Below, piece after piece: positions 10,150-22,627 of a stretch of DNA of 64,000 nucleotides. Under the pieces are notes generated by a model. It was not told the DNA's origin. It saw only the letters and a program-made list of their open reading frames with translations, and did not search any database. The stretch covers positions 372,001 to 436,000 of the forward strand of contig AP026167.1 of NCBI GenBank assembly GCA_030295235.1, in the 5' to 3' direction. This stretch comes from Fistulifera solaris (Eukaryota > Bacillariophyta > Bacillariophyceae > Naviculales > Stauroneidaceae). Position 1 is the first letter of the stretch. Every line of letters begins with the position of its first letter. The translations under genes were made by a program, and so were the position numbers.

Positions 10150-12496
10150 ATGAGAAAGACGCTCACGGTATGCAACATGCTGCCGATATACCTAAAGCGG
10201 CTGTGGCTTCTTCTGATACCAGCTTTATGGATTATATGCGATGAAAACGGGTTTGAGCGGGCGCGGATGGCATTCACAAGCATATTCAATCCAATTCACA
10301 CAGAAACAGGTTGGAGCAACGATAAAATAGTCAAGCACGCTGATACAAAAAGAACCACACGGCGGGTGAGAGAGGAGAAGTACTGGCCTGATTTTGGAAA
10401 CAATTTATTTCGGACTTCGCCCTTCGCACACGATGAGCCAACTATGAGTCCCAGTGAGGAGAAAGTTCCATTCGCTGTCCCGGCATCGCCGCAAAATCAA
10501 GTGGAAAAAGGGAACCGAAATATTCCCGTCTCTTCGTCGTCTTTAACTGGTAGGTCCAAAATTGGGAAAACGTTATTCGAGAAAGATAATGGAGCGGAGA
10601 AGGCAAACCTCGACCATGATTCAAATGGAGCCAAAGTAGACATGCTGCCATCTCAGAATACGCATGACCAGTTCTCAGCCGTCCCAACACTAGTCATATC
10701 TCCTTTGATGTCTCCAACTCCTATAGAAGGTTCGGCTATGACAAACTTCAAACTGGAAACGACCTTGACATCGTTGTTTCAGCCTAGAGATAACGCAGAC
10801 CAGTGGGCAAGTGTCAAGAATTTAGCAGACGGCACAAACACAGCTGTCGGCTACGGCCCAACCAACGATCCTTCATATGTACCGAATCTAGCGCTTCCGC
10901 CATCCCGTCCTGCGGTATCGAATCTTGTGGATAAAGTCATCAGCTCCACAACTGCAAAGTATATTCGCTCTGAGTCTCCACATCTACCCATATCATACAA
11001 AGCATCTTCTTCAAAAAGGCATATGCTTCCCAAGGAAAGGGTACGGGGAAAGCGCAGACCTTAGAAAAATTATATAAATTGACAGAGAAATCGAAAGCGT
11101 CGTCGTCTGGAGAATACGATTCCAAACGAAAAGGGAAAGCATCTTACGGAAAGGCCAAAAATTCGAAAGGGAAGGGAGAGGCTTCCTATGGAAAATCAAA
11201 TAGTTCTAAAGGAAAAGGAAAATCGTCTAAAGGAGAGGGGAAAGGATCACGAAGCAAATCATCTAAAGGAAAGGGGAAAGGATCAGATAGCAAATCATCT
11301 GCATCGGGAAAGAAATCTTCAAAATCTGGCAAAAAGTCATCGAAAAGAGCAAGCCGAAAACGAAGGCACCAAATTCGAGCAATGTACCTAGCGTTATGCC
11401 GACTATTACAAGTGCTCCGACAAACACCGCGAGGCCGACGGGTGCACCTACTTCTAGTGTGCCGCCCACGATATCGCCCAGACCTACAGCTACAATATTG
11501 AGTGAATCTCCAAGCGCGAGCGTAATTAATGAGACGGACTTACCTTCTTCGTTGCCGACGAGCTTAGGCCAGTCTGTTGTCCCGACTATACTGCCTACTG
11601 CGAAACCAACTGGAGGAATAATAAGCACTTCTTCGCCGACTTTCGGATCAACTATCAGCTCCCTTCCAACGAAATTTCCAACAGCTCTCCCATCTGCCAC
11701 GCCTATTATTGGTTCTCGCGTGCCAACATCTGCGCCGTCTGTTGCCCCTTTCATTGATTCGCCAGAACCTTCTTCTCTGGAAAGTGAGGGCCCCACGTCC
11801 AATCCAAGTGCTTCTATCCTAGCACCTAGTCGTGCACCATCTTCCATAGCCAGTAGCACACCCAGTCTGACTGAAAGCACTGTTCCTAGCCAGACTTTGA
11901 GCATTGCTCCGTCATCTGCGCCGACTACCACAGTCCCATCTGATACACCGAGCAGTGGGTCGGAGCTGCCCTCAATATCACCTTCTACACCATGGCCTTC
12001 TGATGAACCTAGCGCAACACCAACAATAGATGAATCCGTTTCTCCAACTATTTCACCCAGTGGTCGGCCAAGTCTGAGGCCTTCGCCTTTTCCTTCACAG
12101 GGGCCCTCGACGGGACCTAGTATTGATCCGTCTCTCGAGCCGACCTCGCAACCGAGCGAAGGACCCAGTCGGCGCCCATCTGTCGAACCCAGTCTTTCTC
12201 CTACCTCTTCTCCATCGTCAAGTCCTAGCATCGACCCAACAAGTCAGCCAGTGGCAGCCCGAATTGGGGAAGAAGATTTTGATGCAGACTCGGATACTCA
12301 ATCTGAAGGACAAGAAGCAGGGTTTTTAGGAGGCGCAACTATTATTCGTCATGAGTCAACAGGACACGAACAAAAGTATGAGACTCAGTTGGGTGAAAGC
12401 GTACATCCCACTGACACGACACAGGTTATTCAGAGACAAACCCAAGGAGCCAGATCCTGGAACATAATTGGAAACAACAAAACGGGCGCTGGTTGA
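10150..12496 (+). CDS. Membrane-anchored or secreted protein with silaffin-like Lys/Ser/Gly block and P-[S/T] repeat region
   Basis: Read as one gene of about 782 residues. A hydrophobic N-terminal segment (YLKRLWLLLIPALWIIC) acts as signal or anchor. A Ser/Thr-rich spacer of about 270 residues follows, then at 11080-11370 a strongly basic low-complexity block built from SKGKGK, ASYGK and KSSKSGKKSSK units. A P-[S/T]-x-x region comes next (for example PSLRPSPFPSQGPSTGPS) and an acidic tail with EEDFDADSDTQSEGQE. The Lys/Ser/Gly/Tyr block recalls silaffin peptides of diatom silica. The frame is broken at five A's (11013-11017) and four A's (11343-11346); one extra A at each joins the parts smoothly. 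The N-terminus closely resembles the gene at 13574, so the two are paralogues. Function as a cell-wall protein is inferred. Confidence 0.75.
11082..11370 (+). repeat. Lys/Ser/Gly-rich low-complexity coding repeat
   Basis: Purine-rich degenerate repeats (units such as aaaggaaaggggaaagg and tctaaagg) encode SKGKGK, ASYGK and GKKSSK motifs inside the gene at 10150. Confidence 0.75.
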
Positions 12497-13573
12497 AATA
12501 CGCTATGTTTCACTAAAAGAACGGATCTACTTTCGAAAGAGCAGATACTAAGAAGGCACTTCAACTCTTTAAAGGAGTCAGTGGCCATGTGACCTAGCGG
12601 TTTGACTGAGATTTCGATGTGCTGCGCCCGTCGCGTAGGTACTTTTTGGATGGAATTCAGTTGCGAAATGGAGAGCGTCGCTGTCTCATCAGCATGATGA
12701 ATATGCTAAAGGGAAACCATTTATATTATCATGTGTTTTCGCAACTCCGGATTCGCTTTAGTCTAAAACCTGGAAGCTTACGAACGAGTATACAAGTCCT
12801 AGCTAGAATGCTTGTAGCCTTCTAAGGGCCATTTCTAACCGGAAGTTTCGTATTTCGTATTTTCGTATTTCGCGTGCTCCCACACTTGCCCAATTTGCCC
12901 AAACGGGAGAGAAATGAAAAATAGAGAAGTTATCGTCTGTCACTTTCTCCGTAAAACCTTGGATACAAACGCAAAATGCGAAAATACGAATACGAAACTT
13001 CCGGTTAGAAATGGCCCTCAAAAATAAATAGAGAAGTTATCGTCTGTCACTTTCTCCGTGAAACCTTGGATACAAACGCAAAATACGAAAATACGAAAAT
13101 ATGAAATACGAAACTTCCGGTTAGAAATGGCCCTAATCTTGCCCCCTCAAAACTGCGAAGATTCCAAGTTCGCCCTTCGCTACAGTGCGGAGTGCAGACT
13201 GACTGGATGAAACGAATTTTTTAATCAGTGAGGATCGATACAAGTAAGTTAGCGATAAATCTCTGTTACGGAGTACCCCCGGAGTAGTAGTTAACACAGT
13301 GAACAGCGTCGTCTTACGTAAGCCTTAAGCTGTTACTTGTCACTTTCACAAGTTAAAAGGGCTAGATCGATATCCCGAAAATGACTGAAGCCTACTGTAA
13401 GGATTACAGTTCCTAATGACTAGTGACTAAAACTTTCTACCAAGATCCGATAACAAGAAACGGGTTTCTTGTTTTCCGTCCACGGACATCACTTTTCGAA
13501 ATCTCGACGGCGGGCGCATTTGTTTCTTGTATATTAGCTGAACGAAAGCATCAGAATCATAAGAAATTAAGCC
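12497..13573. other. Intergenic region carrying a MITE
   Basis: Apart from the inverted-repeat element at 12826-13133 I see no gene. The frames at 12619-12825 and 12803-13021 are short and lie in or next to the repeat. Confidence 0.5.
12826..13133. mobile_element. Tourist/PIF-Harbinger-like MITE with duplicated right end
   Basis: A 308-bp non-coding element. The left end starts GGGCCATTTCTAACCGGAAG and continues TTTCGTATTTCGTATTTTCG. The right end is its reverse complement (CTTCCGGTTAGAAATGGCCC). It is flanked on both sides by TAA (12823-12825 and 13134-13136), a 3-bp target duplication. A TWA-type 3-bp duplication together with a GGGCC terminus is typical of PIF/Harbinger and Tourist elements. 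The right-hand unit occurs twice in tandem (about 12919-13017 and 13026-13133), each with the cgtctgtcactttctccgt motif and each ending in the terminal repeat. No transposase is present, so it is non-autonomous. Confidence 0.8.
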
Positions 13574-14715
13574 ATGGCAATCGCTCCTAGAATGAGAAAA
13601 GCACTTCTGCTCTGCGTGAGCCGATCGTGGCTTTTGCTTTTCCCAACTTTGTTGATCATGTGCAGTAAAAACGAGTTTGAGTGGGTTCGAAAGGATTTTG
13701 TGCATCATACATTTGGGCCAAATTTCCAAGAAGCCGGTCGAAGTCAGCATGACATACGGAGACACACAGGAGAATACAGCGGAAGACTCGACGAAGTATC
13801 CGAAGATGGATTTGACCAAAGTTCATGGCGTTTTCTCAATTCAAAGCCTTGGTCATCTCGCGCGGACGCACTGAATCCTGAGAGAACGCCTCCAAAGTTC
13901 AAGACCGAACGTCGTTTATCGAATATTTTCTACCGATTACATGACTCATCAAATCATGAGAAAACTACAAAGTCTGCAAAGTCTACCGGAAAGACTAAAA
14001 CACCGTCTTCCAAGAAATCAAGCGGCCCCACGAAGAAAGCAAAGTCACTTTCTGATACAGAACCCAAGAAAACGAAAGGCAAAGATACGAGCAGCGACAA
14101 CAACTCTACTAGTAAAATAGGAAAGGGAAAAAAGGAATCGAAAAAGAGTCAATCGACAAGGAACTCACCTGTGAGTGCACCCTCTCGGAGCGACAGATCT
14201 CCTGTAAAAGCTCCAGTCTTTATATGGAGGCCAATAGATCGTGAGCCCTCTCGGCCTCGTTCTCCAGCTCCAGTTGGAGTCCCGATGCAAGCTCCGGATC
14301 GAGTTCCGACTTCGACTTTAGCTCCAACTCCGACGATGACAACAGAACCTGGAAGTCCGCCGCCGGTTACCGAGAATGACAGTTCGTCTTCGTCGCCGAC
14401 CATGCTAACCGAAATTCCAACGATGAATTCAAGTCTGGGTTCTTCTGATTTTCCTACTTCACAAATGATTGCTCAACTCTCTCCTCGACCATCATCATCG
14501 AATCAGCCGAGTGCACTATCAAGTTTTGAGTCAACTATGGGATCCAGCGATGAGGCAAGTGATGTGCCTACTTTCTTTTTAGCGATCCACCATCTTTGCT
14601 ACAATCATTCTCTCCAACACGCGTCGGCAATTCGGAACGTCTTGATGAAAACCGTCGGAATGGGCAGAAGAAGTTTGCTTTCCGCAGCGAAAATTTGGAT
14701 AAGAAATGGGCATAG
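13574..14715 (+). CDS. Silaffin-like Lys/Ser-rich, Pro/Ser/Thr-rich secreted protein
   Basis: The N-terminus MRKALLLCVSRSWLLLFPTLLIMC is a signal or anchor related to the gene at 10150; the start is either 13574 or the inner ATG at 13592. At about residue 115 an R-R-L motif (KTERRLSNIF) precedes a Lys/Ser/Thr-rich block (TGKTKTPSSKKSSGPTKKAK, GKGKKESKKSQS) and then a P/S/T-rich region. As read, the frame runs to 14803 (409 residues) with an atypical hydrophobic end. Adding one T to the five T's at 14576-14580 switches to PTFFFSDPPSLLQSFSPTRV and ends at 14715 with a charged tail (FAFRSENLDKKWA), giving 380 residues. I favour the second because composition stays uniform. R-x-L before a Lys-rich block is the arrangement known for processed diatom silaffins and cingulins. 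Confidence 0.75.
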
Positions 14716-14803
14716 GCATTGTGCACTGCCCAAAAGGGTATCGCTATCATCCATTGGCATCACTGGCCTTGTCCAAGATGTAGACATTGCAATTAGAATT
14801 TGA

Positions 14804-15513
14804 CGACTGATTTCATTTTTACTGAATAGAGAATATAATAAGGTATGGGTTTCCGCTGCTAATCAATCTCCATAATTTATCGACCTTGTCTTTGAAAGTG
14901 AATAGCAAGAGACTTCTTGTTATTATCAGACTATCGATGGCCGGACAATCATGACAATGAGATAACTGATGAGGGATGAGAGATGGGATTTTTGGACTCG
15001 GGACCAAAGCTCGGGTGTCGCATGCCGCCTCCTCTCCTCCCTTCCCTTCTAAATACTCAGTAATCGGGAATTGGACGATAACAGACATGCGGACAGACGA
15101 CAGACAGGATATGACACAAGAAAATAACACGTACCGGGTACCGGGTACCTGTACCACGTAGACACGGAGACACTGGACAGTAAACCGCGAAGTAGTAAAG
15201 AAATATACCGATTGCTTATTACTGCAGGGCAGAAAGGCGCGCCACCGAATGCTGCAAAGATTATTGCCCATAGGCCCAAGTTACATCCATTCCCGATTAT
15301 TTTCTATAAAGATTTTCCGTGGGTCCTGGTTCCTGGTCGTAAATCCTAGCTTTGGGCTTCCAATTTTAGTACTCCGCATGTTTTTTTTCCGTAGTAGGCT
15401 CACTGTTCACTCTTTCTCGACCAATTCAGACATCCGGTCACCTTTTCTCGAACACTTTTCCAAAACAACGAAAATAATTCCACCACGATTGCACCAACGA
15501 CGAAAACGAAACG
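14804..15513. other. Intergenic upstream of the long repeat gene
   Basis: It contains short GGTACC-type repeats near 15131-15158. The proximal promoter at about 15435-15485 (ggtcacctttt, then cgaaaataatt) resembles the sequence upstream of the paralogue at 22628, so the promoter was probably duplicated with the gene. Confidence 0.5.
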
Positions 15514-18500
15514 ATGTTGATGGCGCTCAAAGCATCAAACGTGATAATGATTTGCCTTTTGATACATCTATGGTGGATCTTGATGGTGTCATCAAGTGCT
15601 GTCGAAAAAACAGATACGACAGCGGCCTCGAAGTCAACTATTATTTCACAAACACCAGGACGCGTCGGCAGAGGGTTTTATTCCAACGAACCGACACGAC
15701 GAAAACAAGCCACCGGTGTAGTGTACGCAGATCTCGTATGGAGCCCGCTAAATGAATATTCATCTTTCAGGAATTTTCCGACTTTAGCATCTCAACTATC
15801 CAGCCCCGATGACCCTGATATTAAGGATGCATCTCCTAGATTGACGACCAGTCAACGAGCACTCTCTGAACGTTTCCTTAAAGGCAAAAATACGTCGACA
15901 ACAACTGGAAACAACAAGACCAAGACGTCATCGGGGAAAGGGAAAATCTGCGTCTCCTGGAAAGTCGACTCAACCCGCAAAAAAGACGAAGGATACGAAA
16001 GGTAAAGACAAAAAGTCGGGCAGCAAGTCAGAAAAATCGGACAAGAAGAATAAAAAAACTGATGATGGGAAAATGGGAGCAAAGTCACCAGTTCGTTCGC
16101 CAGTTCGGTCACCGGTACGGTCGCCAGTTCGATCCCCGGTGCGCTCACCGGCAGGCTCGCCAGTTCGCTCGCCAGTACGCCCGCCAACTCGAATGTTTCA
16201 GGATAAAGCCCCAACATTCATAAAAAGAATAATAGAGTTCGTACCCACAGTGCTTGAGGAGCTTCCAACTTTAAGAACCCCGCGAGAAACAAAGGCCCCG
16301 GTCATTGAAGACAGAACACCTACCTTGAAGCCGTCAAGCTCCCCGAGCGAGTCACCAAGTCGCTCGCCGATAAAAGACCATCTTCGGCTCCGTCTCGAGA
16401 TCCCACGCCTGCACCGAGCGTTCGTCCTTCTGCTTCACCGATTGTACGGCCAAGTGCTGCACCTACAAGTCAACCATCGCCTTCACCGACTGACAACCCG
16501 ACTGTAGCACCAAGCGACAAACCAACAAGTGGGCCAACCAATGTGCCCAGCATGAATCCGACCTCGAAACCGAGTACCCTGCCGACTGATCGACCGAGTC
16601 GTCAACCAACAACAAGTCCTTCGCGAAAGCCGAGCTCTGAACCAACAACCCAACCGTCCAGCTCTCCCACTGTGTTGCCTAGTAGCACGCCGACACAAAA
16701 GCCTTCTCAATCGCCATCGCGAGTACCAACGCCAGAGCCAAGTGTCGGACCTTCTCCTTCACCCACCACAGAGCCAAGTTCTGTTCCAACAGCACTGCCA
16801 TCAAAATCACCGACTGCTGGCCCAACTGTCGTACCAAGTATGAATCCGACTAGAATACCGAGCAATGAGCCAAGTACAGAACCGTCAGTGACACCGACAG
16901 AAGTTCCCTCGCTATCGCCGAGTATTCAACCAACAATTGGACCTTCGCGGAAACCTTCGAGTGCTCCCTCAACGAATCCTTCGACATCGCCTACGTTCAA
17001 TCCAAGTGCTGCTCCCACCACGCCGCCATCGAGAAGCCCAACAGACAATCCGACGGTTTCTCCTAGTAGGAATCCCACCACGGTACCAAGCAGTGGACCC
17101 ACCATGACTCCGACATCATCACCAAGCGCAGTCCCAATTGCTTTGCCGAGCCATCAGCCCACAACCGGTCCCTCTCGTGAACCTTCCGTGGCTCCTTCTC
17201 TCGGTCCTTCTGTTTCGCCCACGTCAAAACCGAGCGCTTCACCCAGTACTTCACCGTCGACTTCGCCTACAAAGACCCCTTCAGCATTACCGACTATTCA
17301 ACCAACACCTGTGCGAAGTGCGGTGCCCAGTTCAGATCCGACCGTTTCGCAGTCGCCGACATCGCCACAAAGCGCAGTTCCATCTGTATCACCGAGCCAC
17401 AATCCCACAACCGTTCCATCGGGCGAAGCTTCGATGGCACCGAAGTCTTGAACCCTCCGCATCAACAATACCGAGCGCTTCACCCACTACGTCACCATCG
17501 ATTTCGCCTACAAAGAACCCCTCCGAAGTACCGAGTGTGCAACCAACTTCAGGAGGAAATGGGGTGCCCAGTTCCGTTCCGACCTTGTTGGTGTCGCCGA
17601 CATCATCACAAAGTGCAATCCCATCTGTATCACCGAGCCGAAACCCTACAGATGGTCCATCGGGAGAAGATTCGATGGCACCAAGTTTTGGACCTTCTGT
17701 TTCGTCCAGAACGAGACCTTCCGTGGCTCCTTCTCTCGGTCCTTCTGTTTCGCCCACGTCAAAACCGAGTACTACGCCATCGGTTCGTCCTTCAACTGAA
17801 CCGACTCGCAACCCGTCTGTTGTACCGAGTATACTGCCGACCAGTGTTCGAAGTGCAGTGCCGAGTTTAGATCCGACCGTGTCGCCGATCATCGTTCCGT
17901 CTGTTCCACCGAGCCGTCAACCTACAATAGTCCCTTCCATGGAGCCCAGCGTTGAACCGACTGTAAAGGCATCCAGCACACCCAGTCTATCGCCTAGTAG
18001 ACTTCCAACTGCAAAACCTTCTTCGTCTCCGTCGCAAGAGCCCTCACCGGCACCGAGCATTCGTCCTTCGGCTTCGCCGACGACGAATCCGAGTGCTGTA
18101 CCAACAAGTCCTCCCTCGACGTCACCGACAGATAGCCCAACCATTCTGCCAAGTTCAAGACCGACAGCTGTGCCAACCATTATGCCGAGCATGAGTCCGA
18201 CGTCAAAACCGAGCGTTGTACCGACTAATCAACCGAGTCAGCAGCCCACCAGAGGCCCTTCCAGAGAGCCCAGCACAGGGCCGACAACTCAGCCATCCAG
18301 CTCTCCAACCATGTCACCAACTATCGTTCCAACTCAGCAGCCATCACGCTTACCATCTCGAGTGCCATCACTAGAGCCTTCAGAGGGTCCTACTTTCGAA
18401 CCATCTGCGTCGCCTACAGCAAGTCCAAGTAGTGTACCTACTGCACGACCCTCTACTACACCAACGGATGGACCGACCGTTGCACCGAGTATAGGGCCAA

Positions 18501-21140
18501 CCAGTGCCCCAAGCAATAAGCCATCAGAAAAGCCGTCATCGTCGCCAACCGCAAGCCCAACTATTTCCCAAAGCGATCAGCCCACAAAAGGACCTTCGAG
18601 GGAGCCTTCGAGTGCTCCAACAACGGTACCTTCAGTCACGCCAACGTCAAGACCGAGTGCTGTTCCTACTTCTCGACCATCGACTAGCCCGACAGAGAAT
18701 CCGACCGTCGCACCTAGCATGAATCCCACGAAAGAACCGTCTAGTGAGCCTACAATAATTCCGACTTCGGCACCAACAATAGTCCCATCCAGTACGCCGA
18801 GCCGTCAGCCCACATCCGGTCCCTCCCGCGAACCTTCGGCGGCGCCTTCTCCTGATCCTTCGGCTTCGCCCACGTCAAGACCGAGTACTACGCCATCGGT
18901 TCGTCCTTCAGCTGAACCGACTCGCACCCCGTCTCTTGTGCCAAGCCTCTTGCCAACTTCTGTTCGAAGTGCCGTCCCCAGCTCAGATCCGACCGTGTCG
19001 CCGAGCATCGCCCCGTCTGTTCCACCGAGCCGTCAACCAACGACAAGACCGAAGCGTCGCACCAACAAGTCCTCCATCGATGCTTCCGACAGCTAGCCCG
19101 ACGGTAACACCAAGTGCGAGACCGACAAGTGGACCAACGGCTGTACCGAGCATGAGTCCGACAACAAAACCGAGCGCAGTCCCAACAGTACAGCCAACTC
19201 GTCAACCGACTACAAGTCCTTCAAAAGAGCCCAGCGCCGAGCCTACAATCCAGCCGTCTCGCTCTCCGACGGTGTCGCCTACTAGTGTTCCGACGCATCA
19301 GCCATCACATTTACCATCGAGACAGCCTTCGCCAGCACCGAGCGCCGAACCATCCGTTTCGCCCACTTCGCGACCTAGTACTATCCCAACTGCACGACCA
19401 TCGGGTGCTCCAACAGATGGGCCGACCGTTGCACCAAGTACGAGGCCTTCCAGTGAACCAAGCAGCCAGCCGAGTACGAAACCGTCATCGTCTCCGACTC
19501 AAGGTCCGACAGTTTCACCGAGCACTCAACCCACAAGAGGACCTTCAAAAGAACCATCGTCTTCACCGAGCAGCCAGCCCACAAAAGGACCTTCGAGGGA
19601 GCCTTCGAGTGCTCCAACAACGGTACCTTCAGTCACGCCAACGTCAAGACCGAGTGCTGTTCCTACTTCTCGACCATCGACTAGCCCGACAGAGAATCCG
19701 ACCGTCGCACCTAGCATGAATCCCACGAAAGAACCGTCTAGTGAGCCTACAATAATTCCGACTTCGGCACCAACAATAGTCCCATCCAGTACGCCGAGCC
19801 GTCAGCCCACATCCGGTCCCTCCCGCGAACCTTCGGCGGCGCCTTCTCCTGATCCTTCGGCTTCGCCCACGTCAAGACCGAGTACTACGCCATCGGTTCG
19901 TCCTTCAGCTGAACCGACTCGCACCCCGTCTCTTGTGCCAAGCCTCTTGCCAACTTCTGTTCGAAGTGCCGTCCCCAGCTCAGATCCGACCGTGTCGCCG
20001 AGCATCGCCCCGTCTGTTCCACCGAGCCGTCAACCAACGACAAGACCGAGCGTCGCACCAACAAGTCCTCCATCGATGCTTCCGACAGCTAGCCCGACGG
20101 TAACACCAAGTGCGAGACCGACAAGTGGACCAACGGCTGTACCGAGCATGAGTCCGACAACAAAACCGAGCGCAGTCCCAACAGTACAGCCAACTCGTCA
20201 ACCGACTACAAGTCCTTCGAAAGAGCCCAGCGCCGAGCCTACAATCCAGCCGTCTCGCTCTCCGACGGTGTCGCCTACTAGTGTTCCGACGCATCAGCCA
20301 TCGCATTTACCATCGAGACAGCCTTCGCCAGGACCGAGCGCCGAACCCACAACTTCGCCCACTTCGCGACCTAGTAGTATCCCAACTACTGGACCAAGCG
20401 CCGAACCCACAACTTCTCTTCCCACTTCGCGACCTAGCACTATCCCAACTGCACGACCATCGGGTGCTCCAACAGATGGGCCGACCGTTGCACCAAGTAC
20501 GAGGCCATCCAGTGAACCAAGCAGCCAGCCGAGTACGAAACCGTCATCGTCTCCGACTCAAGGTCCGACAGTTTCACCGAGCACTCAACCCACGAGAGGA
20601 CCTTCAAAGGAACCAAGCGCCCAACCAACAACAAAGCCCTCTACAGCTCCAAGCTTTTCACCCAGTAGTAGTCCGACCAAGAAACCTTCGCAAGCACCAT
20701 CGCGAGAACCTTCACCGGGGCCTAGCATCGAACCTTCGTTTGCGCCAACGTCGAGTCCAAGTAGTCGGCCATCTCTTTCGCCGACCGACAGCCCAACCGT
20801 TTCTCCAAGCACGAAGCCAACCAGTGCTCCTAGCCGAGCACCAAGCTCAAAACCGTCGGCTACTCCGAGCAGAAGACCGTCGTCGGCGCCTTCTGAGGCT
20901 CCAACAAAATCCCCTTCTGAGGCTCCATCCGTCGCACCAACTATGAAACCGAGTAGCTCACCGGTTGTAGGCGGACGCCTCTTGGAAGAAGAGACAGTTG
21001 TGGAAGATGGAGAGTCGTTTGAAGGATGCAAAAGCAAAATTCGAGCCTCATTCGATAAACAAAATGAATTTGTCAATGACGTTGCCGCTGAAATAGAGGA
21101 TAGCGTCGATATTCAAACAGAAGGAAGGGAATCTCTCTAG
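15514..21140 (+). CDS. Giant secreted P-[S/T]-x-x repeat protein with Lys-rich domain
   Basis: Read as one gene of about 1,870 residues. A signal peptide (VIMICLLIHLWWILMVSSSA) and spacer end in S-E-R-F-L-K (an R-x-L motif). A Lys/Ser/Thr/Gly block follows (KKTKDTKGKDKKSGSKSEKS), then S-P-V-R repeats of 12 bp (16085-16190), a conserved stretch (MFQDKAPTFIKRIIEFVP), and about 1,500 residues of strict four-residue P-[S/T]-x-x repeats. The acidic C-terminus (RLLEEETVVEDGESFEGCKS) ends the protein. Frame breaks lie at A-runs near 15943 and 16367 and at GAAG where copies read GAG (about 17446 and 19052). The repeats form an extended, probably O-glycosylated rod; a frustule, surface or adhesive role is inferred. 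The 3' third holds a ~1-kb tandem duplication, and much of the gene is shared with the gene at 22628. Confidence 0.8.
16085..16190 (+). repeat. 12-bp tandem repeat encoding S-P-V-R
   Basis: About eight units of tcgccagttcgt type encode (S-P-V-R)n. The paralogue has a matching but differently expanded array at about 23150-23240 (S/A-P-V-R). Confidence 0.8.
16160..17717 (+). repeat. Long duplicated block A, copy 1
   Basis: Nearly identical to about 23212-24757 at an offset of 7,052 bp over the first 1.1 kb. Both copies even carry the same frame-changing A4 run (16366-16369 and the equivalent near 23420). Differences rise toward the 3' end, including a 13-bp deletion in copy 2 near 24680. Confidence 0.9.
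18578..20615 (+). repeat. Tandem ~1-kb duplication inside the repeat gene
   Basis: Unit 1 (18578-19556) and unit 2 (19575-20615) match almost base for base at an offset of 997 bp. Unit 2 carries about 60 extra bases near 20340-20420. This implies recent unequal exchange between P-[S/T] repeats. Confidence 0.88.
20057..20910 (+). repeat. Long duplicated block C, copy 1
   Basis: Nearly identical to about 26161-27009 in the paralogous gene (offset about 6,104 bp). Copy 2 contains several one-base insertions relative to this one (for example tcacccgagc for tcaccgagc and ctccggagc for ctccgagc). Confidence 0.88.
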
Positions 21141-22627
21141 ATTGCCGCTTGATGACACAGCTCAAAGTCGTGAAGGGAACAGACGTCTAGCCCGATTATT
21201 TGATATTATAAGAAAGCGAAAGAAAGCAACTGTTTAGAGTCGCCCCAATGGGATGTAAAACAAAGAGGATTCGATGAGCGTGAATAATTCGGTCTTTCGC
21301 CGTCTTGTCATGTCATTTCACTCCCGACGGTTCGACCCACTCCAGATATACATGATCGTTATATTTTTGACTCCAAAGGCGAAGGCAAAAAAATATTCGA
21401 ACTGAATGGGTTACCTGGTAATGCAATGCCTTAACAGCAATGCATGTTCCGCAGCAAAACGTTCGGAACGATTTTGGCGGAGGAAAAAAAAAAACACAAA
21501 CAAAATAACTAAAGCCGGGTGTCGCATGCCAGAAACCCTGTCCTTAATGAATATTCAAATACATGCTTCTTGAATGAAGCATGAACTGCATAATAGTGGT
21601 TTAATAATGGAAGAACTGTATAACAATACCTGGTATAGTCAGTGATCTAAATTTAAACAATTTTCTTCGTGAAGCCACCGAAGAACTGAATGCTCCGAGA
21701 GGGGCACGTTGAACAAGCGGCGCTCTCTTTTCAAAATTAAAAACAAAGTGGGAGTAGACATTCACTCATATCCGCCATCCGTAACAAAACCATGCTTCGC
21801 TTTAGATTAGCACCATTCGGCCATTTCATTAGACCAAACACACATACTAGGACCTACGACCTACCAGTTACTGGTACTGTCCCTATCGGTAATACTTCAA
21901 AGATAATCTTACTCGCCCCTTGCTCTAAACTCTACATGAGTGATGAGTGATGAACGATGAAGGGGAAGCATGACGATTGACGAGTGACGAGTGGCAATGA
22001 TTTAGCTATGATTTGCAACATTACAACGCTTCGTCCTATAAACAGTTTCAGTTGCTTTATTTCCACACTTTTCATCCAACTTGGAACATCAACACAGAGT
22101 AAATCATCTCAAGCTTTCTTCTTATGAGCCTTAAGCCGAGATATCCGTAAGGCTTACCATTAAGGTTAGAAATATGTTTTCAAGACACTACAATGACCAA
22201 TTAACTGATGACCGGCCGTTTCTGGTTACTTTAAATGACATTTGAGTGTGCGCTAATACATTTTGTTCGTGCATGTAAATACCCATTTCTCTTTTGGGTA
22301 CACGAAAACTTATATTGTTCACGCCCTGTTTGCTTGCAATAGTTTGGAATTAAGGTGTAACAACGGCTATTCTCAACTTCTTGGCTTTCCCTACATTGAC
22401 TTCGTGGTCGTAGAACTAAACTCTTGCTTCTCTAGGGTACTAATATTGAAAGGCAATTACGAACTTTTGTATTAAGTACAATTCTGTTCCCTGTTTCCTG
22501 TGTCTGTGGGGAGCCGGGATTTTTTTCGCGATTCCGAAATCAGGTCACCTTTTCACGGACGCGTTTTGCGTCGGTCGATTGGACGAAGAAAATTATTTTC
22601 GCCCTGTAAACAACCAAGAGAACATCC
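21141..22627. other. Intergenic between the two long repeat genes
   Basis: About 1.5 kb without a supported gene. Features are an A-rich run near 21483-21500, low-complexity TGA/GAG repeats at 21935-21990, and a promoter-proximal ggtcacctttt-cacggacgcgttttgcg segment (22535-22570) resembling the one upstream of 15514. The 70-codon frame at 22263-22475 has no recognisable features. Confidence 0.45.

Noticed and set aside
12583-12650. Possible tRNA-like sequence (tgacctagcggtttgactgag)
   Set aside because: No acceptor stem or T-arm pairing could be drawn.
16463-21076. Long antisense open frames in the repeat genes encoding Gly/Val/Leu/Glu-rich repeats
   Set aside because: They are the mirror of the 12-nt P-[S/T]-x-x repeat, which lacks stops on both strands. 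They have no leader or independent conservation.
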